Made by a program: the position numbers and the translations under genes. The notes beneath the pieces were generated by a model, which did not search any database, had not been told where the DNA came from, and saw nothing but the letters and a program-made list of their open reading frames with translations. A DNA stretch of 8,492 bases from Anaerolineae bacterium (GTDB lineage: Bacteria > Chloroflexota > Anaerolineae > JACIWR01). Shown piece after piece: positions 1 through 5,407 of this stretch (the stretch's first letter is position 1; every line of letters begins with the position of its first letter). Location: the NCBI GenBank assembly GCA_021162125.1, contig JAGGZG010000166.1:1-8492 (forward strand). The letters run 5' to 3'.

Positions 1-606
1 GGATATAAGCCGGGCAAGGACATCTACATTGCTCTGGATCCCGCTGCCAGTGAGTTCTTCGAGGACGGGGTGACGTACTACCTGCAGAAAGAGGGCAAGC
101 GGTTAAGCGGGGAGCGGATGGTAGAGTTTTATGAGGACTGGCTCGGCAAGTATCCCATCATATCCCTTGAGGACGGGTTGGCCGAGGACGACTGGAAAAC
201 GTGGCAGTTGCTGATGCAGTGCGTGGGCGATAGGGTACAGATCGTGGGAGACGACCTGCTGGTGACCAACGTGCAGCGCGTGGAGAAGGCGATTAAGGAG
301 AAAGCTTGCAACGCGCTTCTGTGTAAAGTCAACCAGATCGGCTGTTTGACTCAAGCTTACCAGGCGGTTCAGATCGCCCAGCGCGCCGGATGGACAGTCG
401 TCCTCTCCCATCGCAGCGGCGAGACGGGCGAGGATACGACGATTGCAGATCTGGCAGTGGCCTGGAACACGGGGCAGATCAAGACCGGTGCCCCGGCGCG
501 GGGAGAACGTACGGCCAAGTACAATCGGCTCCTGCGCATAGAGGAGGAGCTAGGCGATACGGCGGTATACGCCGGGCTGGAGGCGTTCTACAACATCAAG
601 AGGTAA
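1..606 (+). CDS. eno: Enolase, C-terminal part (5' end outside window)
   Basis: Enolase (phosphopyruvate hydratase) interconverts 2-phosphoglycerate and phosphoenolpyruvate in cytosolic glycolysis. The reading frame is open from base 1 and stops at TAA 604-606, giving 201 residues; the family is usually about 430 aa, so roughly the first half is missing. Visible family motifs, in order, are ALDPAASEF (the Asp is the first Mg ligand), SLEDGLAEDDW (metal-binding Glu), QIVGDDLLVTN (metal-binding Asp), LLCKVNQIG (catalytic Lys), LSHRSGETGEDTTIADLAV (His and Ser-Arg that bind the substrate phosphate) and GAPARGERTAKYNRLLRIEE near the C-terminus. All expected catalytic residues in this half are present, so the gene looks functional. 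An in-frame ATG near position 118 is internal and not a start. A strong palindromic terminator follows within 40 bases, so eno is probably the last gene of its transcript. The assignment is near certain. Confidence 0.97.
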   Translation, partial: GYKPGKDIYIALDPAASEFFEDGVTYYLQKEGKRLSGERMVEFYEDWLGKYPIISLEDGLAEDDWKTWQLLMQCVGDRVQIVGDDLLVTNVQRVEKAIKEKACNALLCKVNQIGCLTQAYQAVQIAQRAGWTVVLSHRSGETGEDTTIADLAVAWNTGQIKTGAPARGERTAKYNRLLRIEEELGDTAVYAGLEAFYNIKR

Positions 607-642
607 CTTCAAGAGACGCGAGAGCAAGTCGGGACAGGAAAG

Positions 643-668
643 TAGGGGCGCTGCGCGCAGCGCCCCTA
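643..668 (+). terminator. Perfect palindrome, likely terminator of eno
   Basis: This is a 26-bp perfect inverted repeat, TAGGGGCGCTGCG followed directly by its complement, 36 bases after the eno stop. It is followed by a short T-containing run (TTCTGTGTCT) rather than a clean U-tract. It may act as an intrinsic terminator, or it may be a dispersed GTAGGGGC-type palindromic repeat used as one. Confidence 0.6.
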
Positions 669-705
669 TTCTGTGTCTACCAATAGAGAGAGACTGCGCT
701 GCGGT

Positions 706-923
706 AAGAGTGACACGATCTGAGCTGAAAATTCAATCCGGCGACTCAAAGTCGCACCTGGAGGGCTTTCAGCCGAGCGTCCACCTGCGTGGACGCCCTC
801 TGTCCGCGCAGGCGGACAGCCAGCCGCAGGCTCATCAGGCGCGATTTCTAATCGCCAGCCCAATTCTCAGACACGCTCTGAGACCGAAGGGAGCGAAGAG
901 TGACACAAGTTCGTGCGACTCTT
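706..923. repeat. Array of about eight consecutive small hairpins, gene-free
   Basis: No convincing gene lies here. Adjacent perfect or near-perfect inverted repeats follow one another with little spacing. They are 741-755 (GCGACT/AGTCGC, loop 3), 764-774 (GGCT/AGCC, loop 3), 777-796 (GCGTCCAC/GTGGACGC, loop 4), 800-819 (CTGTCCGC/GCGGACAG, loop 4), 822-832 (AGCC/GGCT, loop 3), 841-855 (GCGATT/AATCGC, loop 3), 865-883 (TCTCAGA/TCTGAGA, loop 5) and 896-923 (AAGAGT plus CAC paired with GTG plus ACTCTT). The 11-mer AAGAGTGACAC occurs at 706-716 and again at 896-906, bracketing the array. It resembles a dispersed intergenic repeat element. No promoter was found that would make it an obvious ncRNA gene. 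Confidence 0.6.
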
Positions 924-950
924 GCCCCAATACAGGAGACCTTTCAACAT

Positions 951-980
951 AGAAATCCACCCTCTCCGGGGTGGATTTCT
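951..980. terminator. Bidirectional intrinsic terminator between convergent genes
   Basis: A 12-bp perfect stem (AGAAATCCACCC at 951-962 with its complement at 969-980) encloses a 6-base loop. It lies between eno (+) and the lipoprotein gene (-), whose stop codon is about 32 bases away. The stem base is A/T rich on both strands (AGAAAT/ATTTCT), and GTTTGT follows on the + side. It probably terminates the leftward lipoprotein transcript and any rightward readthrough from eno. Confidence 0.65.
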
Positions 981-1011
981 GTTTGTATCGGCGATTGCGT
1001 ATGTACAGGGA

Positions 1012-1968
1012 TCAGCGGGGCTTGGGACCCACCAGCTTCACGTTGTCCACGTAAAACTCCGCCCGGTTGGGATTTTTCGGCCATTTGACCCAGCCACGAA
1101 TGAACAGGGTCAGTTTCTTGCCCTGGGCGGTGATGGTGGTGGTATAGTGTCCCATTGTCAGGTCGGCAGTATCCATGCCCTGCTCATCCCACCCCAGGTC
1201 AGTCCACTCCGTCACCGCCGTCCAATCGGTGCCACCGGTCTGGTCAATTCCCCACTGCATCCGGTTATCGTAACTCCCCGGCTGAGCGTTCAAGGCGCGG
1301 ATCAGCCCCGATAGCTCCAGTCTGTAAGAAGCGCCGGCCACGACGGACGCCGTCTGATAGATGCCAATGTAACGGTCGGACTTGGGCGTGTCGGCGATGG
1401 ACATTCCCTGAGACTGAGCACCACTGGCCACGACCGGGGGCCAGGTACTGGGGGCCCAGAAGAAGCTGGCATCACCGTTGAAGAACCTACTCCATCCCAC
1501 ACCTACCCCCTCGTCCGTGAAATCGCCCTCGAAGTCGCCATTGGTGAGCACGTTACCCGGGGCTGGCGTCGGGGTGGCGGTAGGCGCAGGTGGTTTGGTC
1601 GCCGTGGGCGGCGGCGAGGTAGGCGTGGGTGTCCGTGGCGTCGGAGTAGCGGTGGGCACAGTCGCAGTTGGAGTTGGAGTTAGAGTTGGGGCAGTGGTGG
1701 GTGCCATTGACGTCGGAGTGGCTGTTGGTTTCGGGGTCATCGTTGGCTCCACAGATGTCGCTGTGGCCGTGGGTATGGGCGGGTTGGTGGGCGCTACTCC
1801 CGGGGCGATAGTGTGCCTGGGCAGCGGGATCGGCGTATCCCACGAAGCCAACGTAGGAGTCCAGGTAGGTTGTACCGGCATAATCATGGTCACAGGGGTA
1901 GGAGTGGGCTGGGCCCGACAAGCGACGAGCAACAGACAAACGAGTATCGCAAAAATTAGTTTCCTCAC
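1012..1968 (-). CDS. Lipoprotein with Pro/Thr-rich stalk and C-terminal carbohydrate-binding-like domain
   Basis: This is a predicted surface lipoprotein of 318 aa. I chose the GTG start at 1968 because an AGGGAGGA Shine-Dalgarno (1976-1983) lies about 7 bases upstream and because the product then begins with a textbook lipoprotein signal: MRK, a hydrophobic core at residues 4-16, and lipobox LVAC with the acylated Cys at residue 17. Extending 20 codons upstream to an ATG at 2028 would bury the signal peptide. Residues 21-138 are a low-complexity stalk dominated by PT, PTAT and TPTP repeats. Residues 139-318 begin NVLTNGDFEGDF and contain many aromatic residues, ending EFYVDNVKLVG; this resembles the beta-jelly-roll folds of carbohydrate-binding modules, but I assign no ligand. 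The design suggests a domain held away from the membrane to bind glycan or another substrate. An extended -10 promoter lies upstream (2080-2085), leaving a 5' UTR of about 105 nt that contains a small hairpin at 2023-2038. Next to eno and the glycan genes, the context gives no specific function. Confidence 0.85.
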   Translation of the reverse strand: MRKLIFAILVCLLLVACRAQPTPTPVTMIMPVQPTWTPTLASWDTPIPLPRHTIAPGVAPTNPPIPTATATSVEPTMTPKPTATPTSMAPTTAPTLTPTPTATVPTATPTPRTPTPTSPPPTATKPPAPTATPTPAPGNVLTNGDFEGDFTDEGVGVGWSRFFNGDASFFWAPSTWPPVVASGAQSQGMSIADTPKSDRYIGIYQTASVVAGASYRLELSGLIRALNAQPGSYDNRMQWGIDQTGGTDWTAVTEWTDLGWDEQGMDTADLTMGHYTTTITAQGKKLTLFIRGWVKWPKNPNRAEFYVDNVKLVGPKPR

Positions 1969-2079
1969 AGGCGTGTCCTCCCTAGCTTCAGAGTATTGCG
2001 TCAGCGTATTGTGATGCCCGCCATGCACAGGAGTGCATCCCGTCGAGTTGAGACTGACAGAGAATCAGCGGGGTATTCA

Positions 2080-2109
2080 ATTATACCACAAGTTTTGGGA
2101 AAGGCGAAA
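2080..2109 (-). promoter_or_regulatory. Extended -10 promoter for the lipoprotein gene
   Basis: On the minus strand, a perfect TATAAT (2080-2085) is preceded by TGG, an extended -10. The candidate -35, TTTCGC/TTCGCC (2103-2109), 17-18 bp away is weak, which an extended -10 tolerates. Transcription would start near 2073 and run leftwards. It diverges from the rightward promoter at 2155-2183. Confidence 0.65.
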
Positions 2110-2154
2110 CTGCGGGTGCGTTTCCGGTTGTGGGGCGGACCAGGGAATGTTCGT

Positions 2155-2183
2155 TTGACAAATGGGCCTAAACGGGGTATACT
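2155..2183 (+). promoter_or_regulatory. Near-consensus sigma-70 promoter of the SWIM leader RNA
   Basis: A perfect -35 TTGACA (2155-2160), a 17-bp spacer and -10 TATACT (2178-2183) form the best promoter in the window. Transcription would start near 2190, about 170 bases before the SWIM protein start and about 125 bases before an intrinsic terminator. Confidence 0.8.
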
Positions 2184-2238
2184 GTACACACACGGTTGAG
2201 CGGTGTCCCAATATAGCCGCCCGCTTGGAGGTGCCGCC

Positions 2239-2289
2239 ATGTGCGGAGCAGCGTTTCAGGCGCATATCGTCTGGGGGAAAGAACACTGA
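2239..2289 (+). CDS. 16-aa leader peptide (uORF)
   Basis: ATG 2239-2241 is preceded by GGAGG (2227-2231) at an ideal 7-base spacing. The frame encodes MCGAAFQAHIVWGKEH and stops at TGA 2287-2289. The stop lies inside the 5' arm of the terminator hairpin (2278-2292), so a ribosome finishing or pausing here would cover that arm and favour readthrough into the SWIM gene. This geometry is that of translation-coupled attenuation. The peptide has no run of one amino acid, so classic amino-acid-starvation attenuation is not suggested. It has no recognisable homologue by eye, and translation is inferred only from the ribosome binding site and position. Confidence 0.45.
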   Translation: MCGAAFQAHIVWGKEH

Positions 2290-2317
2290 GGTGGGATAGT
2301 TACCTTAGTGTTCTTTT
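2278..2317 (+). terminator. Intrinsic terminator / attenuator in the SWIM leader
   Basis: AAAGAACACTGAGGT (2278-2292) pairs over 15 bp, including one G-U pair, with 2302-2316 around a 9-base loop. The 3' arm ends TTCTTTT and is followed by GTTGT. The U-tract is partly within the stem, so termination strength is uncertain. Confidence 0.7.
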
Positions 2318-2361
2318 GTTGTCTCCCAGTGTATCAATTCTAACGAGGAGGGTCAAGAGGC

Positions 2362-2598
2362 ATGGACTCGGGGATGATCAGCAAGATTCAGAAGGCCAAG
2401 CAATACGCTCAGGAGCGGGAGCGGATACAGTTCACGGAGTTCACTGTGAGCTTCCAGGGAAATCACAACAATTATACAGTCGAGTACAACAATGGTAAGT
2501 GGCATTGCGGGTGCGATTTCTTCGCCACACGGGGGGTGTGCAGCCACACTATGGCTCTGGAACGGGTGCTGGAGGGAATGTTAGCCCCTTCAAGTTAA
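2362..2598 (+). CDS. Stand-alone SWIM zinc-finger protein
   Basis: This is a 78-aa cytosolic protein. The C-terminal half contains a SWIM signature, CxC(x8)CxH: Cys49, Cys51, Cys60 and His62 in WHCGCDFF...GVCSH, with the conserved aromatic and small residues around it. SWIM domains bind zinc and are usually implicated in DNA or protein contacts; in bacteria they often occur fused to SNF2 helicases or as small proteins like this one. The N-terminal part is charged (KIQKAKQYAQERERI) and probably helical, followed by a beta-rich stretch (FTVSFQGNHNNYTVEYNNGKWH) typical of the strand pair preceding the zinc site. The ATG at 2362 has GGAGGG 10 bases upstream; an alternative ATG is at 2374. It follows a promoter and leader with an attenuator and precedes a terminator-like hairpin, so it may be regulated independently of the membrane protein gene. 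Its partner and role are unknown. Confidence 0.85.
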   Translation: MDSGMISKIQKAKQYAQERERIQFTEFTVSFQGNHNNYTVEYNNGKWHCGCDFFATRGVCSHTMALERVLEGMLAPSS

Positions 2599-2621
2599 TG
2601 AGGGGCACTACTGAGACACGA

Positions 2622-2663
2622 GGGGTCGGAGGCCAGCAAACGCTGACCCCCGGCTTCTTTTTT
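2622..2663 (+). terminator. Terminator-like hairpin with T6 between SWIM gene and membrane protein gene
   Basis: GGGGTC (2622-2627) pairs with GACCCC (2645-2650). An inner AGC/GCT stem closes an AAAC loop, and a T6 run occupies 2658-2663. An upstream hairpin, GCCCCT/AGGGGC (2584-2589 with 2601-2606), overlaps the SWIM stop codon and could compete by pairing its C-run with the G-run at 2622. The T-run ends only 23 bases before the next start codon. Confidence 0.5.
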
Positions 2664-2686
2664 ATATGGACAGGAGCGGAGTTCAG

Positions 2687-3715
2687 ATGCAAATGTTAAA
2701 GCGATGGCAGTTCTGGGTGGGAGTGATTATCAGCGCCGTGTTTCTCTACCTGGCCCTGGGTGGCCTAAAGCTGCGTGACGTGTGGGAAACACTGCGTAGC
2801 GCAAACTATTGGTGGCTGGTGCCCGGAGTGGCGGTGTATTTCGTCGCCGTGGGGTTCAGAAGCTGGCGTTGGAGCTACGTCCTGCGTCCCGTCCAACGGG
2901 TATCCGCACGACGGCTATTCCCCATCGTGGTCATCGGCTACATGGGCAACAACGTCTACCCGGCGCGCGCCGGTGAGTTCATCCGGGCCTACATCCTCTG
3001 GAAAAAAGCGGGCATCAACATCGGATCCACTTTGACCACAGCCGTGCTGGAGCGCGTGTTCGATGGCCTGATGATGTTGTTGTTCGTCTTCGTCGCCCTA
3101 CCGTTTGCCCCTTTGCCTGAGGACTTGCGCCGTTACATGCCCATCTTCACCATGCTGATGGTGAGCGCGGCAGCAATTTTCTTCGTGTTGGCCATGTTGC
3201 CAGAGCAGATGCGGCGGCTGTACACCTGGATAATTGACCGCGCGGTACCGCAACGTTTTCGCCAACCCATCCATGGCCTGGCCGACGGTGTGTTACGCGG
3301 CCTGCAAATCCTGCGCAGCGGACGAGATGTGTTCATCGTGTTCGGAGTGACTCTGGTGATCTGGCTGCTAGAGACGGTGAAGTACTGGCTGGTAATGCAC
3401 TGCTTCGACTTCCGCGTCTCCTTTCTGGCGCTGATGCTGGTCAACGGGGTAGTGAATCTGGCCACGATCATCCCCTCAGCGCCTGCTTACCTGGGCACCT
3501 TCGACAAGGCCGGCAGCGAGGTGATGATACGTTTCGGTGTGCCGCAGACAGCGGGCACGAGCTACATTTTACTGCTACACGCCGTGTTGTGGCTGCCAGT
3601 CACTGCACTGGGCTTCTTTTTCATGTGGCGGGAGAGCGTGAGCTGGCAGGATTTGGGCATGGCGGCGCGGATCAAAGAACAGGGACGGGAGTCTCAGCAA
3701 GTGACTGGCACCTGA
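2687..3715 (+). CDS. Polytopic membrane protein, LPG_synthase_TM (UPF0104) family
   Basis: This is a 342-aa inner-membrane protein. The family (Pfam LPG_synthase_TM, related to the flippase-like part of MprF and to archaeal AglD) is commonly encoded with glycosyltransferases and is thought to handle or flip lipid-linked intermediates; a specific substrate cannot be read from sequence. Family hallmarks are NNVYPARAGEFIR (residues 88-100), the LERVFDG segment (Glu122, Asp126) and PSAPAYLGTFDKAG from Pro263. About seven to eight hydrophobic segments are visible, at roughly residues 9-29, 43-60, 77-90, 123-142, 155-175, 220-245, 247-270 and 288-312. The ATG at 2687 has AGGAG 10 bases and GGAG 5 bases upstream. 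The earlier in-frame ATG at 2666 has no ribosome binding site and abuts a terminator T-run, so I rejected it. It has no soluble C-terminal lysyl-transfer domain, so it is not a true MprF lysyl-PG synthase. The context (ugd and the downstream oxidoreductase) supports a role in surface glycan or glycolipid assembly. Confidence 0.88.
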   Translation: MQMLKRWQFWVGVIISAVFLYLALGGLKLRDVWETLRSANYWWLVPGVAVYFVAVGFRSWRWSYVLRPVQRVSARRLFPIVVIGYMGNNVYPARAGEFIRAYILWKKAGINIGSTLTTAVLERVFDGLMMLLFVFVALPFAPLPEDLRRYMPIFTMLMVSAAAIFFVLAMLPEQMRRLYTWIIDRAVPQRFRQPIHGLADGVLRGLQILRSGRDVFIVFGVTLVIWLLETVKYWLVMHCFDFRVSFLALMLVNGVVNLATIIPSAPAYLGTFDKAGSEVMIRFGVPQTAGTSYILLLHAVLWLPVTALGFFFMWRESVSWQDLGMAARIKEQGRESQQVTGT

Positions 3716-3794
3716 AATCGGCAGGGCTGGCTTGCAGATCGCTGCACCTGGCGAGGCGGGCATGGCCCCGTCCTCCCCCCGGCGCTCCCTACAT

Positions 3795-3823
3795 TTGAAA
3801 ACCTGGCGCTTTTGTGGTATGAT
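3795..3823 (+). promoter_or_regulatory. Sigma-70 promoter of ugd
   Basis: The -35 TTGAAA (3795-3800), a 17-bp spacer and -10 TATGAT (3818-3823), preceded by an extended TGG, predict a start near 3830 and a 5' UTR of about 74 nt. Hence ugd can be expressed independently of the upstream membrane protein gene. The rest of the 188-base gap shows no other clear signal. Confidence 0.7.
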
Positions 3824-3903
3824 AATCTCCACGCGACGCATCTCTGCACCGCGTATTCGGTATTTCCCCCTCACATCACATCGAGCAGAAAGGTGAGCGA
3901 GCC

Positions 3904-5202
3904 TTGAGAAAGATTTGCGTTATCGGTGCAGGCTATGTGGGATTGGTCACCGGCACGTGCTTTGCCGATCTGGGCAATCTGGTAACCTGCGTAGACATCA
4001 ACGAGGAAAAAATCGCCAGGCTAAAGGCTGGTGAGATACCAATCTACGAGCCTGGCCTGGAGGAAATGGTCCGCCGCAATGCCCAGGCGGGCCGCCTGCG
4101 TTTTACCATTTCCTACGAAGAAGGGCTAAAAGAAGCGGAGTTCGTCTTCATCGCCGTCAACACTCCGATGGGCAGCGAGGGCGAGGCTGATCTCTCTTAC
4201 GTGCGCTCCGCAGCCCAGTCCATCGCCGAGGTGATGGACCATCCGCTGATCATCGTCAACAAGAGCACCGTGCCCATCGGCACAGGCGACTGGGTGGCGG
4301 AGATTGTCACCCGCCACCAACCGCAACCCATTGAGTTCTCCGTGGTCTCCAATCCCGAGTTCCTGCGTGAGGGGTCCGCCGTCCACGATTTCATGTACCC
4401 CGACCGCATCGTGCTTGGCTCGCTAAACCGCGAGGCGGCGGAGCAGGTGGCGCAACTCTATCTTTCCCTGCGCGCACCGATCATGATCACCGACCTGCGC
4501 ACCGCCGAGATGATCAAGTACGCCTCCAATGCATACCTGGCCAATCGTATTTCTTTCATCAACGAGATCGCCAACATCTGCGAGGCGTTGGGTGCGGACG
4601 TGAAAGAGGTGGCCGTGGGGATGGGTTACGACAAGCGCATTGGCTCGTCGTTCCTGGAGGCGGGGGTGGGCTACGGTGGCTCGTGCTTTCCCAAGGACGT
4701 GAGCGCGCTGGCGCACATGGCCTCCATCCACGGCTGCCACCCGCAGTTACTGCGCACGGTGATAGAAATCAATCGCGACCAGCGGCGGCGGATTATCCAG
4801 AAACTGCGCGACCTGTTGGGCACACTGGATTGCAAAACCATCGGTGTGCTGGGGCTGGCATTCAAACCCAACACCGACGACATGCGCGACGCCCCCTCGG
4901 TGGAGATCATCCACCTGCTGCAAAACGAGGGAGCACACATCCGTGCCTACGACCCGGCAGCAATGGACAGGGCCCGCCAAATTCTATCCGACGTTACTTT
5001 CTGCGCCGACCCTTACGAGGTAGCCCAGGGCTGCGACGCACTGATCGTCGTCACCGAATGGAACGAGTTCAAGCACCTGGACATGAATTGGATCAAGCAA
5101 GCCATGCGGGGGTCTGTGCTGATTGACGGACGTAACATCTACGATCCGGCGACGATGCAGGCGTTGGGGTTCACCTATCGGGGAGTGGGCCGGGGGTATT
5201 AG
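3904..5202 (+). CDS. ugd: UDP-glucose 6-dehydrogenase
   Basis: This cytosolic enzyme oxidises UDP-glucose to UDP-glucuronate using two NAD+, feeding glucuronate- and pentose-containing polysaccharides and glycolipids. The 432 aa match the usual length. The start is TTG at 3904, with AGGTGAG (3891-3897) 6 bases upstream; the product then begins MRKICVIGAGYVGLVTG. Residues 8-14 are the GxGYVGL nucleotide-binding loop and Asp31 is the residue that binds the adenine ribose. Further hallmarks are NPEFLREG (150-157), EMIKYASNAYLANRISFINE with catalytic Lys205, and GVGYGGSCFPKD with the catalytic nucleophile Cys261. The C-terminal UDP-binding domain shows VLGLAFKPNTDDMRDAPS. No key residue is missing. 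Related UDP-mannose/ManNAc dehydrogenases share the fold, but the SCFPKD and KPNTDD sequences favour UDP-glucose. Its own promoter lies upstream, and the oxidoreductase follows after a repeat-rich gap. Confidence 0.95.
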   Translation: MRKICVIGAGYVGLVTGTCFADLGNLVTCVDINEEKIARLKAGEIPIYEPGLEEMVRRNAQAGRLRFTISYEEGLKEAEFVFIAVNTPMGSEGEADLSYVRSAAQSIAEVMDHPLIIVNKSTVPIGTGDWVAEIVTRHQPQPIEFSVVSNPEFLREGSAVHDFMYPDRIVLGSLNREAAEQVAQLYLSLRAPIMITDLRTAEMIKYASNAYLANRISFINEIANICEALGADVKEVAVGMGYDKRIGSSFLEAGVGYGGSCFPKDVSALAHMASIHGCHPQLLRTVIEINRDQRRRIIQKLRDLLGTLDCKTIGVLGLAFKPNTDDMRDAPSVEIIHLLQNEGAHIRAYDPAAMDRARQILSDVTFCADPYEVAQGCDALIVVTEWNEFKHLDMNWIKQAMRGSVLIDGRNIYDPATMQALGFTYRGVGRGY

Positions 5203-5233
5203 GGAGACAAGGAGACGAGGTGAGGGGGGCTTC

Positions 5234-5303
5234 CTCCCGTTCGCCGAAGGTCTCCCGTTCGCCGAAGGTCTCCTGACCTCCCGTTCGCCGAAGGTCTCCT
5301 GAC
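5234..5303. repeat. Tandem 18/26-bp repeats, three copies
   Basis: The 18-mer CTCCCGTTCGCCGAAGGT occurs three times without a mismatch, at 5234-5251, 5252-5269 and 5278-5295. The second and third copies are each followed by CTCCTGAC, making two exact 26-bp units (5252-5277 and 5278-5303). Two GGAGAC motifs (5203-5208 and 5211-5216), the complement of GTCTCC in the repeat, precede them. The repeats are not coding in the + genes. They fill the ugd-oxidoreductase gap and look like an expandable intergenic repeat. Confidence 0.85.
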
Positions 5304-5336
5304 CGAGGCGATAAGGGGACTTGGTCAGGAGACTTT
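5291..5336. other. Hairpin joining the last tandem repeat to a degenerate inverted copy
   Basis: GTCTCCTGACC (5294-5304) pairs perfectly with GGTCAGGAGAC (5323-5333) around an 18-base loop. Three further pairs, including one G-U, extend the base to 5291 and 5336. Beyond it, TTTCGCTC resembles the complement of the repeat core GCCGAA, so the 3' side appears to be a decayed inverted repeat unit. No clean T-run follows, so this is a weak terminator at best. It lies 72 bases upstream of the next start codon. Confidence 0.6.
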
Positions 5337-5407
5337 CGCTCATCGCCGGTGCACGTAACACGCACCACGGCAACCAAGTAAAAAGACAAGAGGGGATCAT
5401 TTTTTAC

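Larger units (their letters stand above)
2190..2318 (+). ncRNA. Candidate terminated leader RNA / attenuator upstream of the SWIM gene
   Basis: A strong promoter, about 130 nt of RNA and a 15-bp intrinsic terminator define a short transcript. Inside it is a 16-codon ORF with a good ribosome binding site whose stop codon sits in the terminator's 5' arm. GC-rich complementary blocks (GCGG at 2200-2203 with CCGC at 2217-2220 or 2234-2237) could fold the region and partly hide the Shine-Dalgarno. I recognise no known riboswitch, SRP RNA or 6S RNA signature. It may be a cis-acting attenuator for the genes from 2362 onwards or a free small RNA; the sequence alone cannot decide. Confidence 0.55.

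Noticed and set aside
710..952. An 80-codon + strand frame in the hairpin array
   Set aside because: It has no ribosome binding site, its composition follows the hairpin repeats, and it resembles no protein I recognise.
1478..2014. A 178-codon open frame on the + strand rich in Val, Gly and Ala
   Set aside because: It is the antisense of the Pro/Thr stalk of the lipoprotein: the (CCN ACN)n repeats keep the opposite strand open. It has no ribosome binding site.
2190..2318. Small SRP RNA (4.5S) or 6S RNA
   Set aside because: The conserved SRP apical loop sequence is absent, and the length and folding do not match 6S RNA.
2666..2686. An upstream ATG that would add seven residues to the LPG_synthase_TM protein
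   Set aside because: It directly follows the T6 run of a terminator and has no Shine-Dalgarno, whereas ATG 2687 has AGGAG and GGAG at workable spacing.
5234..5303. Possible CRISPR array
   Set aside because: The units are contiguous or separated by a constant 8 bases; there are no unique spacers and no cas genes.
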